Assembly: GCA_903929065.1 (NCBI GenBank)
Contig: CAIYTJ010000699.1
Location: 1 to 16,158 of the forward strand
DNA: 16,158 bases
DNA from: an uncultured Bacteroidales bacterium
GTDB lineage: Bacteria > Bacteroidota > Bacteroidia > Bacteroidales > Paludibacteraceae
Direction: 5' to 3'
Shown here: one piece after another, positions 7,897-14,586 of the stretch
Position numbering within the stretch: the stretch's first letter is position 1
Layout: each line of letters starts with the position of its first letter
Position numbers and translations under genes: made by a program
The notes under the pieces: model-generated
What the model was told of the DNA's origin: nothing
Seen by the model: only the letters and a program-made list of their open reading frames with translations
Database searches by the model: none

Positions 7897-8943
7897 CAGT
7901 TCCCCGGTTCCCGAAATTTTCTGAAATTCACTCACATTAGTAATTAAATCCCAGGCATAACGGATAAATATTTTGCCTACTTCATAGTCTTTAAATGGTT
8001 TTACTTTTTCACCCAACGCCATCTTTACTAACGAAGCCGGTTGATTTTGTCCTGCAGCAGCTGTAAGGTAAATCCATGCCGGAAACCGCGGATTTACTTC
8101 CATAATATACGGTTTACCATCAGCAGTTTGCATAACTTCCAGTTCGCAGCCGCCACGCCATTTAGTTACTTTTATAAATTTTTTGGCCAACTCTATATAC
8201 GAGTTATCGTCTAATGTTATTCCTGCCCATGCTTTTCCTTTATCGGTAATATATAATTTGCGCATTGGAATCACACTAATGGTATTTCCTTCACCATCAC
8301 CCAATGCTGCGATATTGATTTCAGTGCCATTAATAAATTGCTGAACAATAATAGGTAAACCCCATTTTGCCTGTATTTTGTAAAATGCTTTTTGTGCCTG
8401 TTCAAGTGTGTTGGCAATAATGGCATCGTAGAATTTACCTTTTACCACCAACGGATAGTTCAGCTTTTCAGCCACTTTTGCCAAATCTTTCGCTTCGTAA
8501 ACTACTTTATCTGCCGGAACCATTAATCCGTGTTTTTTCCCGAAATCATACAGCTTTATTTTGTCACGTGCTTCAAATTGATTTAAATCAGGCAGGAAAG
8601 TACTGATTCCCATTTCTTTCAGTCTTTCCTTCAGCTTTATAAAATTGAAAAGTTCAGCATCAAAATTTGGAATGATAACGTCTATATTTTCAATGTCGTT
8701 AATATAGATCAACCTTCCCAGCAAACTGTCTGTTCCCGCTGATGGATATGGAATTTGATAGGTTTTATCTACCAAATCATGCATATAAAGTCCGGGCTCA
8801 AGCGCTTCGTACGAAAGACCAATTATCCGCAAATGAAAATCTGTACATTCCCGAATAGCCCTAATAACAGCAACTCCCGGTCCGGGACTGTCAATGGCAT
8901 TCAGCGCAGTTACGGCAATTACCAGTTGTTTCTTTTTCGTCAT
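7894..8943 (-). CDS. ATP-grasp ligase, carbamoyl-phosphate-synthase/biotin-carboxylase-like
   Basis: A 349-aa protein with a pre-ATP-grasp alpha/beta domain (1-~115, opening with a Gly/Pro-rich loop DSPGPGVAV) and an ATP-grasp domain (about 118-310). ATP-binding features are RDKIKLYDF (126-134, K128), PLVVKGK (164-170, K168), the hinge QQFINGTEIN (201-210), and the magnesium ligands ELEVM (267-271) and MEVNPRFPAW (281-290, E282 and N284). Such enzymes activate a carboxylate as acyl-phosphate and join it to an amine, thiol or carbamate. The family type here is CarB-like rather than RimK-like. The substrate is unknown. It starts 6 bp after the PqqD-like gene, so the two are co-translated and probably act together; the PqqD-like protein could present a peptide to it. 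Confidence 0.88.
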   Translation of the reverse strand: MTKKKQLVIAVTALNAIDSPGPGVAVIRAIRECTDFHLRIIGLSYEALEPGLYMHDLVDKTYQIPYPSAGTDSLLGRLIYINDIENIDVIIPNFDAELFNFIKLKERLKEMGISTFLPDLNQFEARDKIKLYDFGKKHGLMVPADKVVYEAKDLAKVAEKLNYPLVVKGKFYDAIIANTLEQAQKAFYKIQAKWGLPIIVQQFINGTEINIAALGDGEGNTISVIPMRKLYITDKGKAWAGITLDDNSYIELAKKFIKVTKWRGGCELEVMQTADGKPYIMEVNPRFPAWIYLTAAAGQNQPASLVKMALGEKVKPFKDYEVGKIFIRYAWDLITNVSEFQKISGTGEL

Positions 8944-8949
8944 AGCTAC

Positions 8950-9189
8950 TTATTCTAAAATGCCGTAATCTTTTAATTGCGATTCAAAATCATCCAGATC
9001 TTTAATAAACTGGCTTTGATCTACATCGTATTTATCACAAATTATTTCTACAATTGTTTCCAGTGGTTTATTGTCCTTCAACAATGAAATAATATCTGTT
9101 CCAATGGGATTAGCCGAAAAGGAATCACCCGTTCCCGGGTTAAAAATAAATCCTTCTTCGCTGGTTGCAATGTTCTTTTTTAATTTCAT
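8950..9189 (-). CDS. PqqD-family protein (RiPP recognition element fold)
   Basis: A 79-aa protein with the PqqD pattern: a beta-hairpin (GFIFNPGTGDSFSANPIG, 13-30, matching the family's LLD..TG..Y.LN..G), then helices (TDIISLLKDNKPLETIVEIICDKY, then FIKDLDDFESQLKDYGILE). PqqD domains have a winged-helix fold that binds leader peptides and hands them to modifying enzymes; in many Bacteroidota such small stand-alone members accompany enzymes without an obvious precursor. It is the first gene of a six-gene operon and is 6 bp from the ATP-grasp gene. ATG at 9189. No precursor-peptide gene is visible upstream: only about 60 nt separate the predicted transcription start from its ATG. The peptide partner is unknown, and a carrier role is also possible. 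Confidence 0.85.
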   Translation of the reverse strand: MKLKKNIATSEEGFIFNPGTGDSFSANPIGTDIISLLKDNKPLETIVEIICDKYDVDQSQFIKDLDDFESQLKDYGILE

Positions 9190-9253
9190 GGTTTTAGATT
9201 TCGTAAATTAACACACTCGATTCGTATATTATCATTTTATTGTTTGAATTCTC

Positions 9254-9261
9254 CAAAGATA
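9254..9261 (-). promoter_or_regulatory. -7 element of the PqqD/ATP-grasp/decarboxylase operon promoter
   Basis: Read on the minus strand this is TATCTTTG, the same -7 octamer as at proS. It lies about 65 bp upstream of the PqqD-like ATG. The -33 region is only AT-rich (TTTTA), with no clear TTG. Confidence 0.5.
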
Positions 9262-9440
9262 GACGTTGTATTAAAATAAGTAAAATTGTTTCAGTGAAAT
9301 GCCACTTTTAATCAGTAAAAAGCCGGATATCTTAAAGCAAAAGTAACATATTGTTTTCATTTATTACAATAAAATAATTAATAAAGCTTTCAATCCTTCC
9401 ATTCATACATATCCCTGATTCTTACTTTTCTATTTATTCA

Positions 9441-9478
9441 AAATAAAAAACGGCTGAACTCCTTTCAAAGTTCAGCCG
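9441..9478 (-). terminator. intrinsic terminator after the 234-aa gene
   Basis: Read on the minus strand, CGGCTGAACT (9478-9469) pairs perfectly with AGTTCAGCCG (9460-9451) across an 8-nt loop and is followed by TTTTTTATTT. It lies about 70 bp after the stop of the 234-aa gene. Confidence 0.85.
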
Positions 9479-9547
9479 GTATCATTTATCATTTACAGAG
9501 CTTGCGACATCCCTATTTATCGGGGTTATTAATCACAAACCATTATC

Positions 9548-10252
9548 TTAAAGTATTCCCGCAATTTGCAAGCCGCTCCACGGACCTGCCAGTTCCGGAT
9601 GACGGGTATCATACCAACGGAAAAAAATATACAGATTTTTAAGCGCACTTCCCGACCCCAATGAGAGTGTAAAAACAGCCTTAGGAGAAAGTTCTTTAAT
9701 CATACCGGGAGCATCCGCTGATTCCGGCGCCTGACCACCTACCTGAAAAAGATACTGAACGGAATCGGCATCATCAGGTATACCTGCCCGTTGACCGGTC
9801 ATACTGTAACATTTTACGTTCATCATACCACCACCAAGCGATTGAAACGTTACCGTTACCTGTTCGCTGATAGGACTGGAACCCGCAGAAGCGGGTGATT
9901 TTTGCAATAACCCTTTTTTGATATTGAATGTTACTAAATCATCAACCGTTGCGTTGGGTGATGCCGCAATCCTGTCGAGGATACGATTAGTTTGGTCGAA
10001 AGTTACCACATTGTCAATAATCAGATATAACTGGTTAATGATAGAAGTGGTTCTAAACTTTTTCTTTTCGCTGTACTTACCGTAAAGGGGGGACCATTCG
10101 GTAATAAATCCTGTAAAAGTAGTTACTTCAGTTGGTAATACACCCAAACGTTCTGCGTGTGTTTTCGGAGTACCTTCCTGTAAATACGAAACCGCATTGG
10201 TAAAATAGATATTAAACTGATCTATTCCCCGCGGCATTCTAGCACCTGCCAT
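9548..10252 (-). CDS. conserved-looking protein of unknown function
   Basis: A 234-aa protein I cannot assign to a named family. There is no signal peptide or membrane segment. It begins MAGARMPRGIDQFNIYFTN, followed by a helical N-terminal half (about 10-120). A short Ser/Pro/Ala linker (SPASAGSSPISEQ) leads to a beta-rich second half (about 130-234) ending in LKNLYIFFRWYDTRHPELAGPWSGLQ (209-230), which looks like an Ig/fibronectin-like strand pair. I have an impression that the RWYxTRxPELAGPWS ending recurs in hypothetical proteins of Bacteroidota and environmental bacteria, but cannot verify it here. It has its own promoter (-7 at 10308-10315) preceded by a 20-bp repeat array, and its own terminator. 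The next gene upstream encodes a LytTR regulator, a plausible controller. Confidence 0.8.
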   Translation of the reverse strand: MAGARMPRGIDQFNIYFTNAVSYLQEGTPKTHAERLGVLPTEVTTFTGFITEWSPLYGKYSEKKKFRTTSIINQLYLIIDNVVTFDQTNRILDRIAASPNATVDDLVTFNIKKGLLQKSPASAGSSPISEQVTVTFQSLGGGMMNVKCYSMTGQRAGIPDDADSVQYLFQVGGQAPESADAPGMIKELSPKAVFTLSLGSGSALKNLYIFFRWYDTRHPELAGPWSGLQIAGIL

Positions 10253-10307
10253 AGACTTTTGTTTTAAAATGATTAATTGAGAATTATCTGTTGTCTGTTC
10301 GACGGGT

Positions 10308-10315
10308 CAAAAATA
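10308..10315 (-). promoter_or_regulatory. -7 element of the 234-aa gene promoter
   Basis: Read on the minus strand this is TATTTTTG, matching TAnnTTTG, about 55 bp upstream of the ATG. The repeat array at 10351-10410 lies immediately upstream of where the -33 element would fall (near 10335), the usual place for an activator. Confidence 0.5.
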
Positions 10316-10330
10316 AGTACTCAATTTCAG

Positions 10331-10430
10331 ATAAAAAACAGGGTTGTGATGAAATGCAGGATTTTGGGATAACTTGCAGGATTTTGGGATAAAAAGCGGT
10401 ATTTTGGGATAAAATGAATGTGGGTAAAAT
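10331..10430. repeat. 20-bp direct-repeat array (candidate operator)
   Basis: Three clear 20-bp units, 10351-10370, 10371-10390 and 10391-10410, all ending in ATTTTGGGAT; the first two also share TGCAGG. Degenerate units flank them on both sides (10331-10350 and 10411-10430). The period is close to two DNA turns. The array lies between the LytTR gene and the promoter of the 234-aa gene. Confidence 0.85.
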
Positions 10431-10498
10431 GAAAGAAGGGAGCAAAAAATGATTCTGAGCATAGCAAAGAATCTAATATCCCCCGATCGCACAACTGA

Positions 10499-11491
10499 TT
10501 ATTCTTTCTTATTTGCCTTAAAAATATAATTTTTACGGAGTAGTTCTTTTATTTCTTCCAATTTATCACGTTTGATACTGATTTCACAGCTACAGTATTT
10601 TATATGAATGAACGTTTTATGGTCTGCAATATACCAGTGTTTTATGTGTAGAATGTTTACGATAAATGACTTCTGGCATCTAAAAATATAGGAGTAACCT
10701 TTTAAATCATTTTCAAGCATTGTCAGGGTATAGCGTGTAGAGAATTCTATCAATTCCCCGTTACGAAGTATCCGTATACTTATTCCTTTACCTTTGCTTT
10801 CAACATAACAGATATCTTTCACTACCAGTGGTATTCCATTCACTATTATTTCTGATGGAAGTTCAGCGGTTGCTTCTACTTCATTGGGTACCGGAATAAT
10901 AACTAATCCGGTATCATTAACTATATCTTCTTCTGCTGCTTCCTGTTGCGCTATATCTTTTATTTCCGGCATTTCTTCTGCTTTTTCAACTTCTCCTGTT
11001 TCATTTATTTCCACTAATTCTTCCACTTTCTTAAGTTTAACCGACACAAAGTAGCCAAACGTAAGTGCGGTGTATATGCTTATAATAATATTAGATTGCT
11101 GTAACAGAGAAAACGACTGAATGCTCAATCCGAATTCTTCAATAAAGGTATGTACGAATAGCAACGTAGTAAAAACAACAGCAGGAAAAAAGTGGGTTAA
11201 TAAGAATCTTAATTGTTTACCTACCGACCAGGTGTGGGCATTGAAATAATTGGGGCTGATAAAAGCTTTTATCGCATATACAAGTGCATATGTACTCAGA
11301 AATGTAAAACAAAAACCTATTACCACCAGGTTTTTGTGGAATTCATGCCAGTTATAAAGGCCACGGGGTTGAAACAGGATAATGGAGTATGAGAGAATAG
11401 GAATAAGCAGTATAAAATAAATAATGCCTTCTTTGGAGGATAAAAAATCCGGAAACCGGCGGTTCAGATAGAGAGTGATTCTTTTTTGCAT
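10499..11491 (-). CDS. membrane-anchored LytTR-family transcriptional regulator
   Basis: A 330-aa protein with four predicted membrane segments (about 23-42, 55-77, 97-120, 134-153), an acidic Glu-rich linker (about 155-205), and a C-terminal LytTR DNA-binding domain (about 218-325). The LytTR signature is seen in KDICYVESKGKGISIRI, TLTMLENDL, YIFRCQKSFIVNILHI (which matches the F.R.H.S.IVN..I core) and the final KRDKLEEIKELL. There is no receiver domain, so it is not a classical response regulator; membrane-bound LytTR proteins of this layout are common in Bacteroidota. LytTR domains bind pairs of direct repeats about two turns apart, and a 20-bp repeat array lies just past this gene in front of the 234-aa gene. 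The signal sensed is unknown. ATG at 11491. Confidence 0.92.
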   Translation of the reverse strand: MQKRITLYLNRRFPDFLSSKEGIIYFILLIPILSYSIILFQPRGLYNWHEFHKNLVVIGFCFTFLSTYALVYAIKAFISPNYFNAHTWSVGKQLRFLLTHFFPAVVFTTLLFVHTFIEEFGLSIQSFSLLQQSNIIISIYTALTFGYFVSVKLKKVEELVEINETGEVEKAEEMPEIKDIAQQEAAEEDIVNDTGLVIIPVPNEVEATAELPSEIIVNGIPLVVKDICYVESKGKGISIRILRNGELIEFSTRYTLTMLENDLKGYSYIFRCQKSFIVNILHIKHWYIADHKTFIHIKYCSCEISIKRDKLEEIKELLRKNYIFKANKKE

Positions 11492-11557
11492 AGTGGATTA
11501 GATCTATGTCTTCGGAAACTTTAGACTGGTTTTTATAAGGTAAATTAATTTGTAATA

Positions 11558-11591
11558 CAAAATTAAGAAAATATTTTGAATCTCCTAACAA
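11558..11591 (-). promoter_or_regulatory. promoter of the LytTR gene
   Basis: Read on the minus strand, TAATTTTG (11565-11558) matches the -7 TAnnTTTG and TTG (11591-11589) lies 23 bp upstream as -33. Transcription would start about 60 bp before the ATG at 11491. Confidence 0.5.
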
Positions 11592-11600
11592 TTTAAATCA

Positions 11601-11643
11601 AAAAAATCAGCGAATCATTCTTTTTTTCTTGAATGATTCGCTG
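11601..11643 (-). terminator. intrinsic terminator, 13-bp perfect stem
   Basis: CAGCGAATCATTC (11608-11620) is the exact complement of GAATGATTCGCTG (11631-11643) with a 10-nt loop. On the minus strand it is followed by ATTTTTT. It would end any transcript coming from the TonB-receptor side, after passing through the structured repeat copy at 11662-11791. Confidence 0.8.
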
Positions 11644-11661
11644 GAAGGTTTTAGTGGTGTT

Positions 11662-11791
11662 AGAGATAGCCTCTCTACGTGAGAGACTATCTCTAATCTA
11701 TTTGCTAATATTCTCGCTGCAGCGCGAATTCTATCATGTGGCAAAATTAAATAGATTATCGTTTCACCACGCGATTCGCGCGGGAGCAGTG
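11662..11791 (+). repeat. dispersed structured element, copy 1
   Basis: About 130 bp, roughly 80-85% identical by eye to copy 2 at 15084-15214 and in the same orientation, with sharp edges. It opens with a hairpin: AGAGATAG (11662-11669) with CTATCTCT (11687-11694) and CTCTC with GAGAG. Then AATCTATTT (11695-11703) pairs with AAATAGATT (11749-11757), and GCGCGAAT (11722-11729) with ATTCGCGC (11774-11781), extended by CTGC (11717-11720) with GCAG (11786-11789). The last two pairings cross, giving a pseudoknot topology. The active strand is not known; the plus orientation is arbitrary. Confidence 0.85.
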
Positions 11792-11830
11792 GAAAAAACA
11801 ATGTACTGTGACCGCTCTGCCTATTCTCAA

Positions 11831-11930
11831 AAAACTATAAAAGCCACTGCAAGACATTTGAAAATAAATTCAATCTTGCTGTGGTTTTTTTGCTTTTTGG
11901 GCGATTACTGTTTCTAATTTTTATAGTTTT
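11831..11930. repeat. 100-bp segment bounded by 12-bp inverted repeats with an inner hairpin
   Basis: AAAACTATAAAA (11831-11842) and TTTTATAGTTTT (11919-11930) are perfect inverted repeats. Inside, CCAC-t-GCAAGA (11844-11854) pairs with TCTTGC-t-GTGG (11874-11884), and TTGAA (11858-11862) with TTCAA (11869-11873). On the plus strand the inner hairpin is followed by seven T; on the minus strand by CTTTTATAGTTTTTT. Confidence 0.75.
11844..11891. terminator. probable terminator hairpin after the TonB-receptor gene
   Basis: The inner hairpin described for 11831-11930 has T-rich sequence on both sides. It lies 133 bp after the receptor stop on the minus strand, so it could be the first of two terminators there (the second at 11601-11643). 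The direction is uncertain. Confidence 0.5.
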
Positions 11931-12016
11931 CTATCTGGATTAATTGTTGTTGTTCCATAAATCGAAATTCAAGAAAATAACATTTAAATATATATTCAGA
12001 AACACTCAAAATCTTT

Positions 12017-14437
12017 TTACAAATCCACCGGTACAATCAACTTCAGACTAATGTTTCGTCCCATATTATAAACTCCGGTTTTACCTGTCACATTATTAAC
12101 CGCCGAATACTTTAGTCTACTCAAATGGCTTTGGTAGGCAATGTCAGCTAAATTGCTTCCACTGATATAAAGCGAACAAATGGTCTTCTTTTTTAAAACA
12201 ATATCACCACCCACACTTGCATTTAGCAAGGTATATGCAGGTGTCATTGTTTCAGTATTTAATGCAGAATATATCTTATCCTGTTTAAAATAATACTCCA
12301 ACCCGAAAGATACAAAGCAGTTTTTCAAATGCTGACCAACTTTGTCTATATCTGCCCTGATGTCAGATATCCATTTAGCACCAGGAGTAAAAGGTAAATA
12401 TCTGGTAGAGTCTGATTGATGTTGGAGTTGAGCATTAACATACGAAAAAGTGTTCTCAAAATGCAACCAATCCAATGGGTGCGGATGAATATCAATATAA
12501 GCTTCACCACCAACAAGCTGTGCATTTCCTGAATCAAACTTGTAAACAGTAACACCATCAGCAATAGAATCACCACTAATTACGCTGCTTATTTTACGTG
12601 AGAAAATATAGTTGGATATGTTATTGGCAAATAAATTGACTTTGGCACTAACATGTTCTGTATTATATCCAAGTTCGTAATCCAGCTGTAAACTGCTTTC
12701 AGGTTTCAGATTTGGGTCGCCAATTTCGTAACGAATTGTACCTTCGTGTACTCCATTTGATCCTAACTCACTAATGTTTGGCGCACGAAATCCACGAGAT
12801 AAGTTCAGTTTGGTGTTCCATTCTTCACTCAGTTGGTAAGTTGCTCCTAAACTTCCACTAATGCCACCGAAATTACTTGAAAAACCTTTAAATCGTTGGG
12901 TTGAGGTTGGGTCTGTGGCTGTTGTTTTTTCTCCGGTTGCATTTAAATATAAGGCATCACCGGTTTCAAATCGTTTGTCGTAACGCAATCCGCCACTTAT
13001 ATTTAATTTCCCAAAAGATTTTTTGCCAATCAGAAATAATCCCGCATCAAAAAGCCGATATTCAGGCACCAGAAATTCAATTCCTTTATTCAGGGAGTTT
13101 TGATACATACCATTTGTTCCGAACGATAATTCATATCCATTTGTCTCAGGCAAAAGATAATGAACATCGTAATTCACTGTATGAAGTTGAAAATATAATC
13201 CGTAGTTATTTGGAGTAATCACATTGGCAAATTCCTGACGTCGATTTTGTTGATATCCAACGGTAGCTTTCAGACTTCCTTCCCCAATCAAAATATTATT
13301 ATTCCACACAGCTTTATAATGGCTAACCTGCTGATAAGGCATTAAGTGATTGTACGACATATAATCTGCATGAGTGGCAATCGCTTCGCCTGCCTTTCCA
13401 TTTCCCAAATCTACAGGTTTGGTAAATTGTCCGGTAGTGCTGTCTCGATTCCCTTCAACAATACCCGGAGTGAGTTGATAAGTACTCAACGTGAGATGTG
13501 AATATCCCCACCAATTACTAATACCAAATAACCCTGAAAGAGCATTTTCACTAAACCCTGAGTTGTAAACGTAACCATCTTGTCTGTTCTGATAAGCGTG
13601 AGCTTGTTTGTTACTATAACGCACATCCCAAACAAATACTTTTTTATGTCCCGCAAAGTTTAACGAATAAGCCATCAATCCATTGTTTGTTTGATAATTT
13701 GCGAGTGCATTCAATTGCATCTTTCCTTGTGAAAGAATAGGTGCTGAGAAAAAATTGATTACACCTGCCATAGCATCCGAACCATACATCAAACTGGCAG
13801 GCCCTTTTAAAATTTCAACCCGACTAACTTCATTCTCATCTATCTCAATACCATGTTCATCGCCCCATTGCTGTCCTTCCTGACGAACTCCATCGTTTAC
13901 AACCACCACCCGATTATATCCCAATCCCCGAATCACAGGCTTTGAAATTCCGCTTCCGGTTGTTATTTGTGATATGCCTGGTTGAGAACTGATAGCATCA
14001 ATCAGGTTGGTTGATGATTGCTGTTGTAACTCCTTTAGGGTAATGATGCTCATAGGAGTTGGCAATTTTGTCATTTGTGTTGACCCTGATTGTCCTGTTA
14101 CTACCACTTCGTTTATTTCTACTACCGATTCAGTCAACACAAAATCTTTCTTGTCGGTGGTTTTCAAATCAATGTTTTCAGCGATCATTTTATATCCTAA
14201 AGCAGTAATTTGAACAAGCATAATCCGTTTTGGCAGATTGTCCATTGTATAATTTCCAATGCTATCAGTAACAGTTCCCGTTTTCAATTCGGAAAAGTAA
14301 ATGCTTACACCAATTAAAGGTTCTCCAAGTTTATCAGTAATTCTTCCGCTCAACTTTGTATGTGCATTTCCCGTATTGTCCGCCCAACTGCTTGAGACCA
14401 ACAACAATGAGAAAAGGAAAGTTAGTATCTTTTTCAT
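12017..14437 (-). CDS. TonB-dependent outer-membrane receptor, probable metal or metal-chelate uptake
   Basis: An 806-aa receptor that imports a ligand across the outer membrane using TonB energy. I use the ATG at 14437 (MKKILTFLFSLLLVSSSWA, a clean signal peptide); the frame extends 11 codons further to a TTG at 14470 that would only dilute it. Domains in order: signal peptide (1-~20), carboxypeptidase-regulatory-like beta sandwich (about 28-105), TonB-box-like EVVVTGQ, plug (about 115-230), and a 22-strand-type barrel to the C-terminus (GRNISLKLIVPVDL). The plug shows PVIRGLGYNRVVVVNDGVRQ and GDEHGIEI...VEILKGPASLMYGSDAMAGVINF, which resembles metal receptors of the ZnuD type. The neighbouring upstream gene encodes a His/Cys-rich protein, consistent with a metal ligand. 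The terminal residue is Leu rather than the usual Phe. Ligand identity is an inference. Confidence 0.93.
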   Translation of the reverse strand: MKKILTFLFSLLLVSSSWADNTGNAHTKLSGRITDKLGEPLIGVSIYFSELKTGTVTDSIGNYTMDNLPKRIMLVQITALGYKMIAENIDLKTTDKKDFVLTESVVEINEVVVTGQSGSTQMTKLPTPMSIITLKELQQQSSTNLIDAISSQPGISQITTGSGISKPVIRGLGYNRVVVVNDGVRQEGQQWGDEHGIEIDENEVSRVEILKGPASLMYGSDAMAGVINFFSAPILSQGKMQLNALANYQTNNGLMAYSLNFAGHKKVFVWDVRYSNKQAHAYQNRQDGYVYNSGFSENALSGLFGISNWWGYSHLTLSTYQLTPGIVEGNRDSTTGQFTKPVDLGNGKAGEAIATHADYMSYNHLMPYQQVSHYKAVWNNNILIGEGSLKATVGYQQNRRQEFANVITPNNYGLYFQLHTVNYDVHYLLPETNGYELSFGTNGMYQNSLNKGIEFLVPEYRLFDAGLFLIGKKSFGKLNISGGLRYDKRFETGDALYLNATGEKTTATDPTSTQRFKGFSSNFGGISGSLGATYQLSEEWNTKLNLSRGFRAPNISELGSNGVHEGTIRYEIGDPNLKPESSLQLDYELGYNTEHVSAKVNLFANNISNYIFSRKISSVISGDSIADGVTVYKFDSGNAQLVGGEAYIDIHPHPLDWLHFENTFSYVNAQLQHQSDSTRYLPFTPGAKWISDIRADIDKVGQHLKNCFVSFGLEYYFKQDKIYSALNTETMTPAYTLLNASVGGDIVLKKKTICSLYISGSNLADIAYQSHLSRLKYSAVNNVTGKTGVYNMGRNISLKLIVPVDL

Positions 14438-14500
14438 TTTGATATATTTTTTAAATAGATTAATTGTCAACAGCTTATAGCCAATGACGATGTGAAAAGT

Positions 14501-14521
14501 GTACTCGAATTCTCAGAGTAC
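14501..14521. other. small hairpin in the spacer between receptor and upstream gene
   Basis: GTACTC (14501-14506) pairs with GAGTAC (14516-14521) around a 9-nt loop; on the minus strand it is followed by ACTTTT. It lies in the 149-bp spacer between the small His/Cys-rich gene and the receptor and could be a weak attenuator or processing site. Nothing else supports it. Confidence 0.3.
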
Positions 14522-14586
14522 AAACAAAAACACCAAGTATTATTTTACGTTGGGTTTTAGTTTCTTTGCAATAAATAAGTAAGGTT

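Larger units (their letters stand above)
9190..9547. other. intergenic region between the six-gene operon and the 234-aa gene
   Basis: 358 bp without a credible gene. It holds the operon promoter (9254-9261), an AT-rich stretch (about 9290-9440) in which I see nothing specific, a terminator (9441-9478), two ATCATTT units in tandem (9481-9494), and a small CCC/GGGG hairpin near 9512-9527. Confidence 0.7.
11492..12016. other. gene-free region holding structured non-coding elements
   Basis: 525 bp between the LytTR and TonB-receptor genes. I see no credible gene: reading frames here run through hairpins and the dispersed repeat. It contains the LytTR promoter, the terminator at 11601-11643, repeat copy 1 (11662-11791), and an inverted-repeat-bounded hairpin segment (11831-11930). 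The remaining bases next to the receptor stop (11931-12016) show nothing specific. Confidence 0.75.

Noticed and set aside
9512..9527. CCC-tatttatc-GGGG hairpin as a terminator or regulatory site
   Set aside because: Only a 3-4 bp stem and no T-run; the real terminator is the 10-bp stem at 9451-9478.
10307..10492. 61-codon minus-strand frame across the 20-bp repeat array
   Set aside because: It is built from the repeat units (a period of 20 is not a multiple of three), has no family resemblance, and covers the promoter of the 234-aa gene.
11662..11694. Hairpin alone as a simple terminator
   Set aside because: Neither strand has a T-run after the stem, and the same hairpin recurs with the rest of the 130-bp element in copy 2.
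11607..11801. 64-codon minus-strand frame across copy 1
   Set aside because: Same reason: it overlaps the terminator and the structured repeat and is not shared with copy 2.
11633..11917. 94-codon plus-strand frame across the structured element
   Set aside because: It begins inside the terminator hairpin, runs through repeat copy 1 and the inner hairpin; copy 2 does not keep it, and no promoter or leader is seen.
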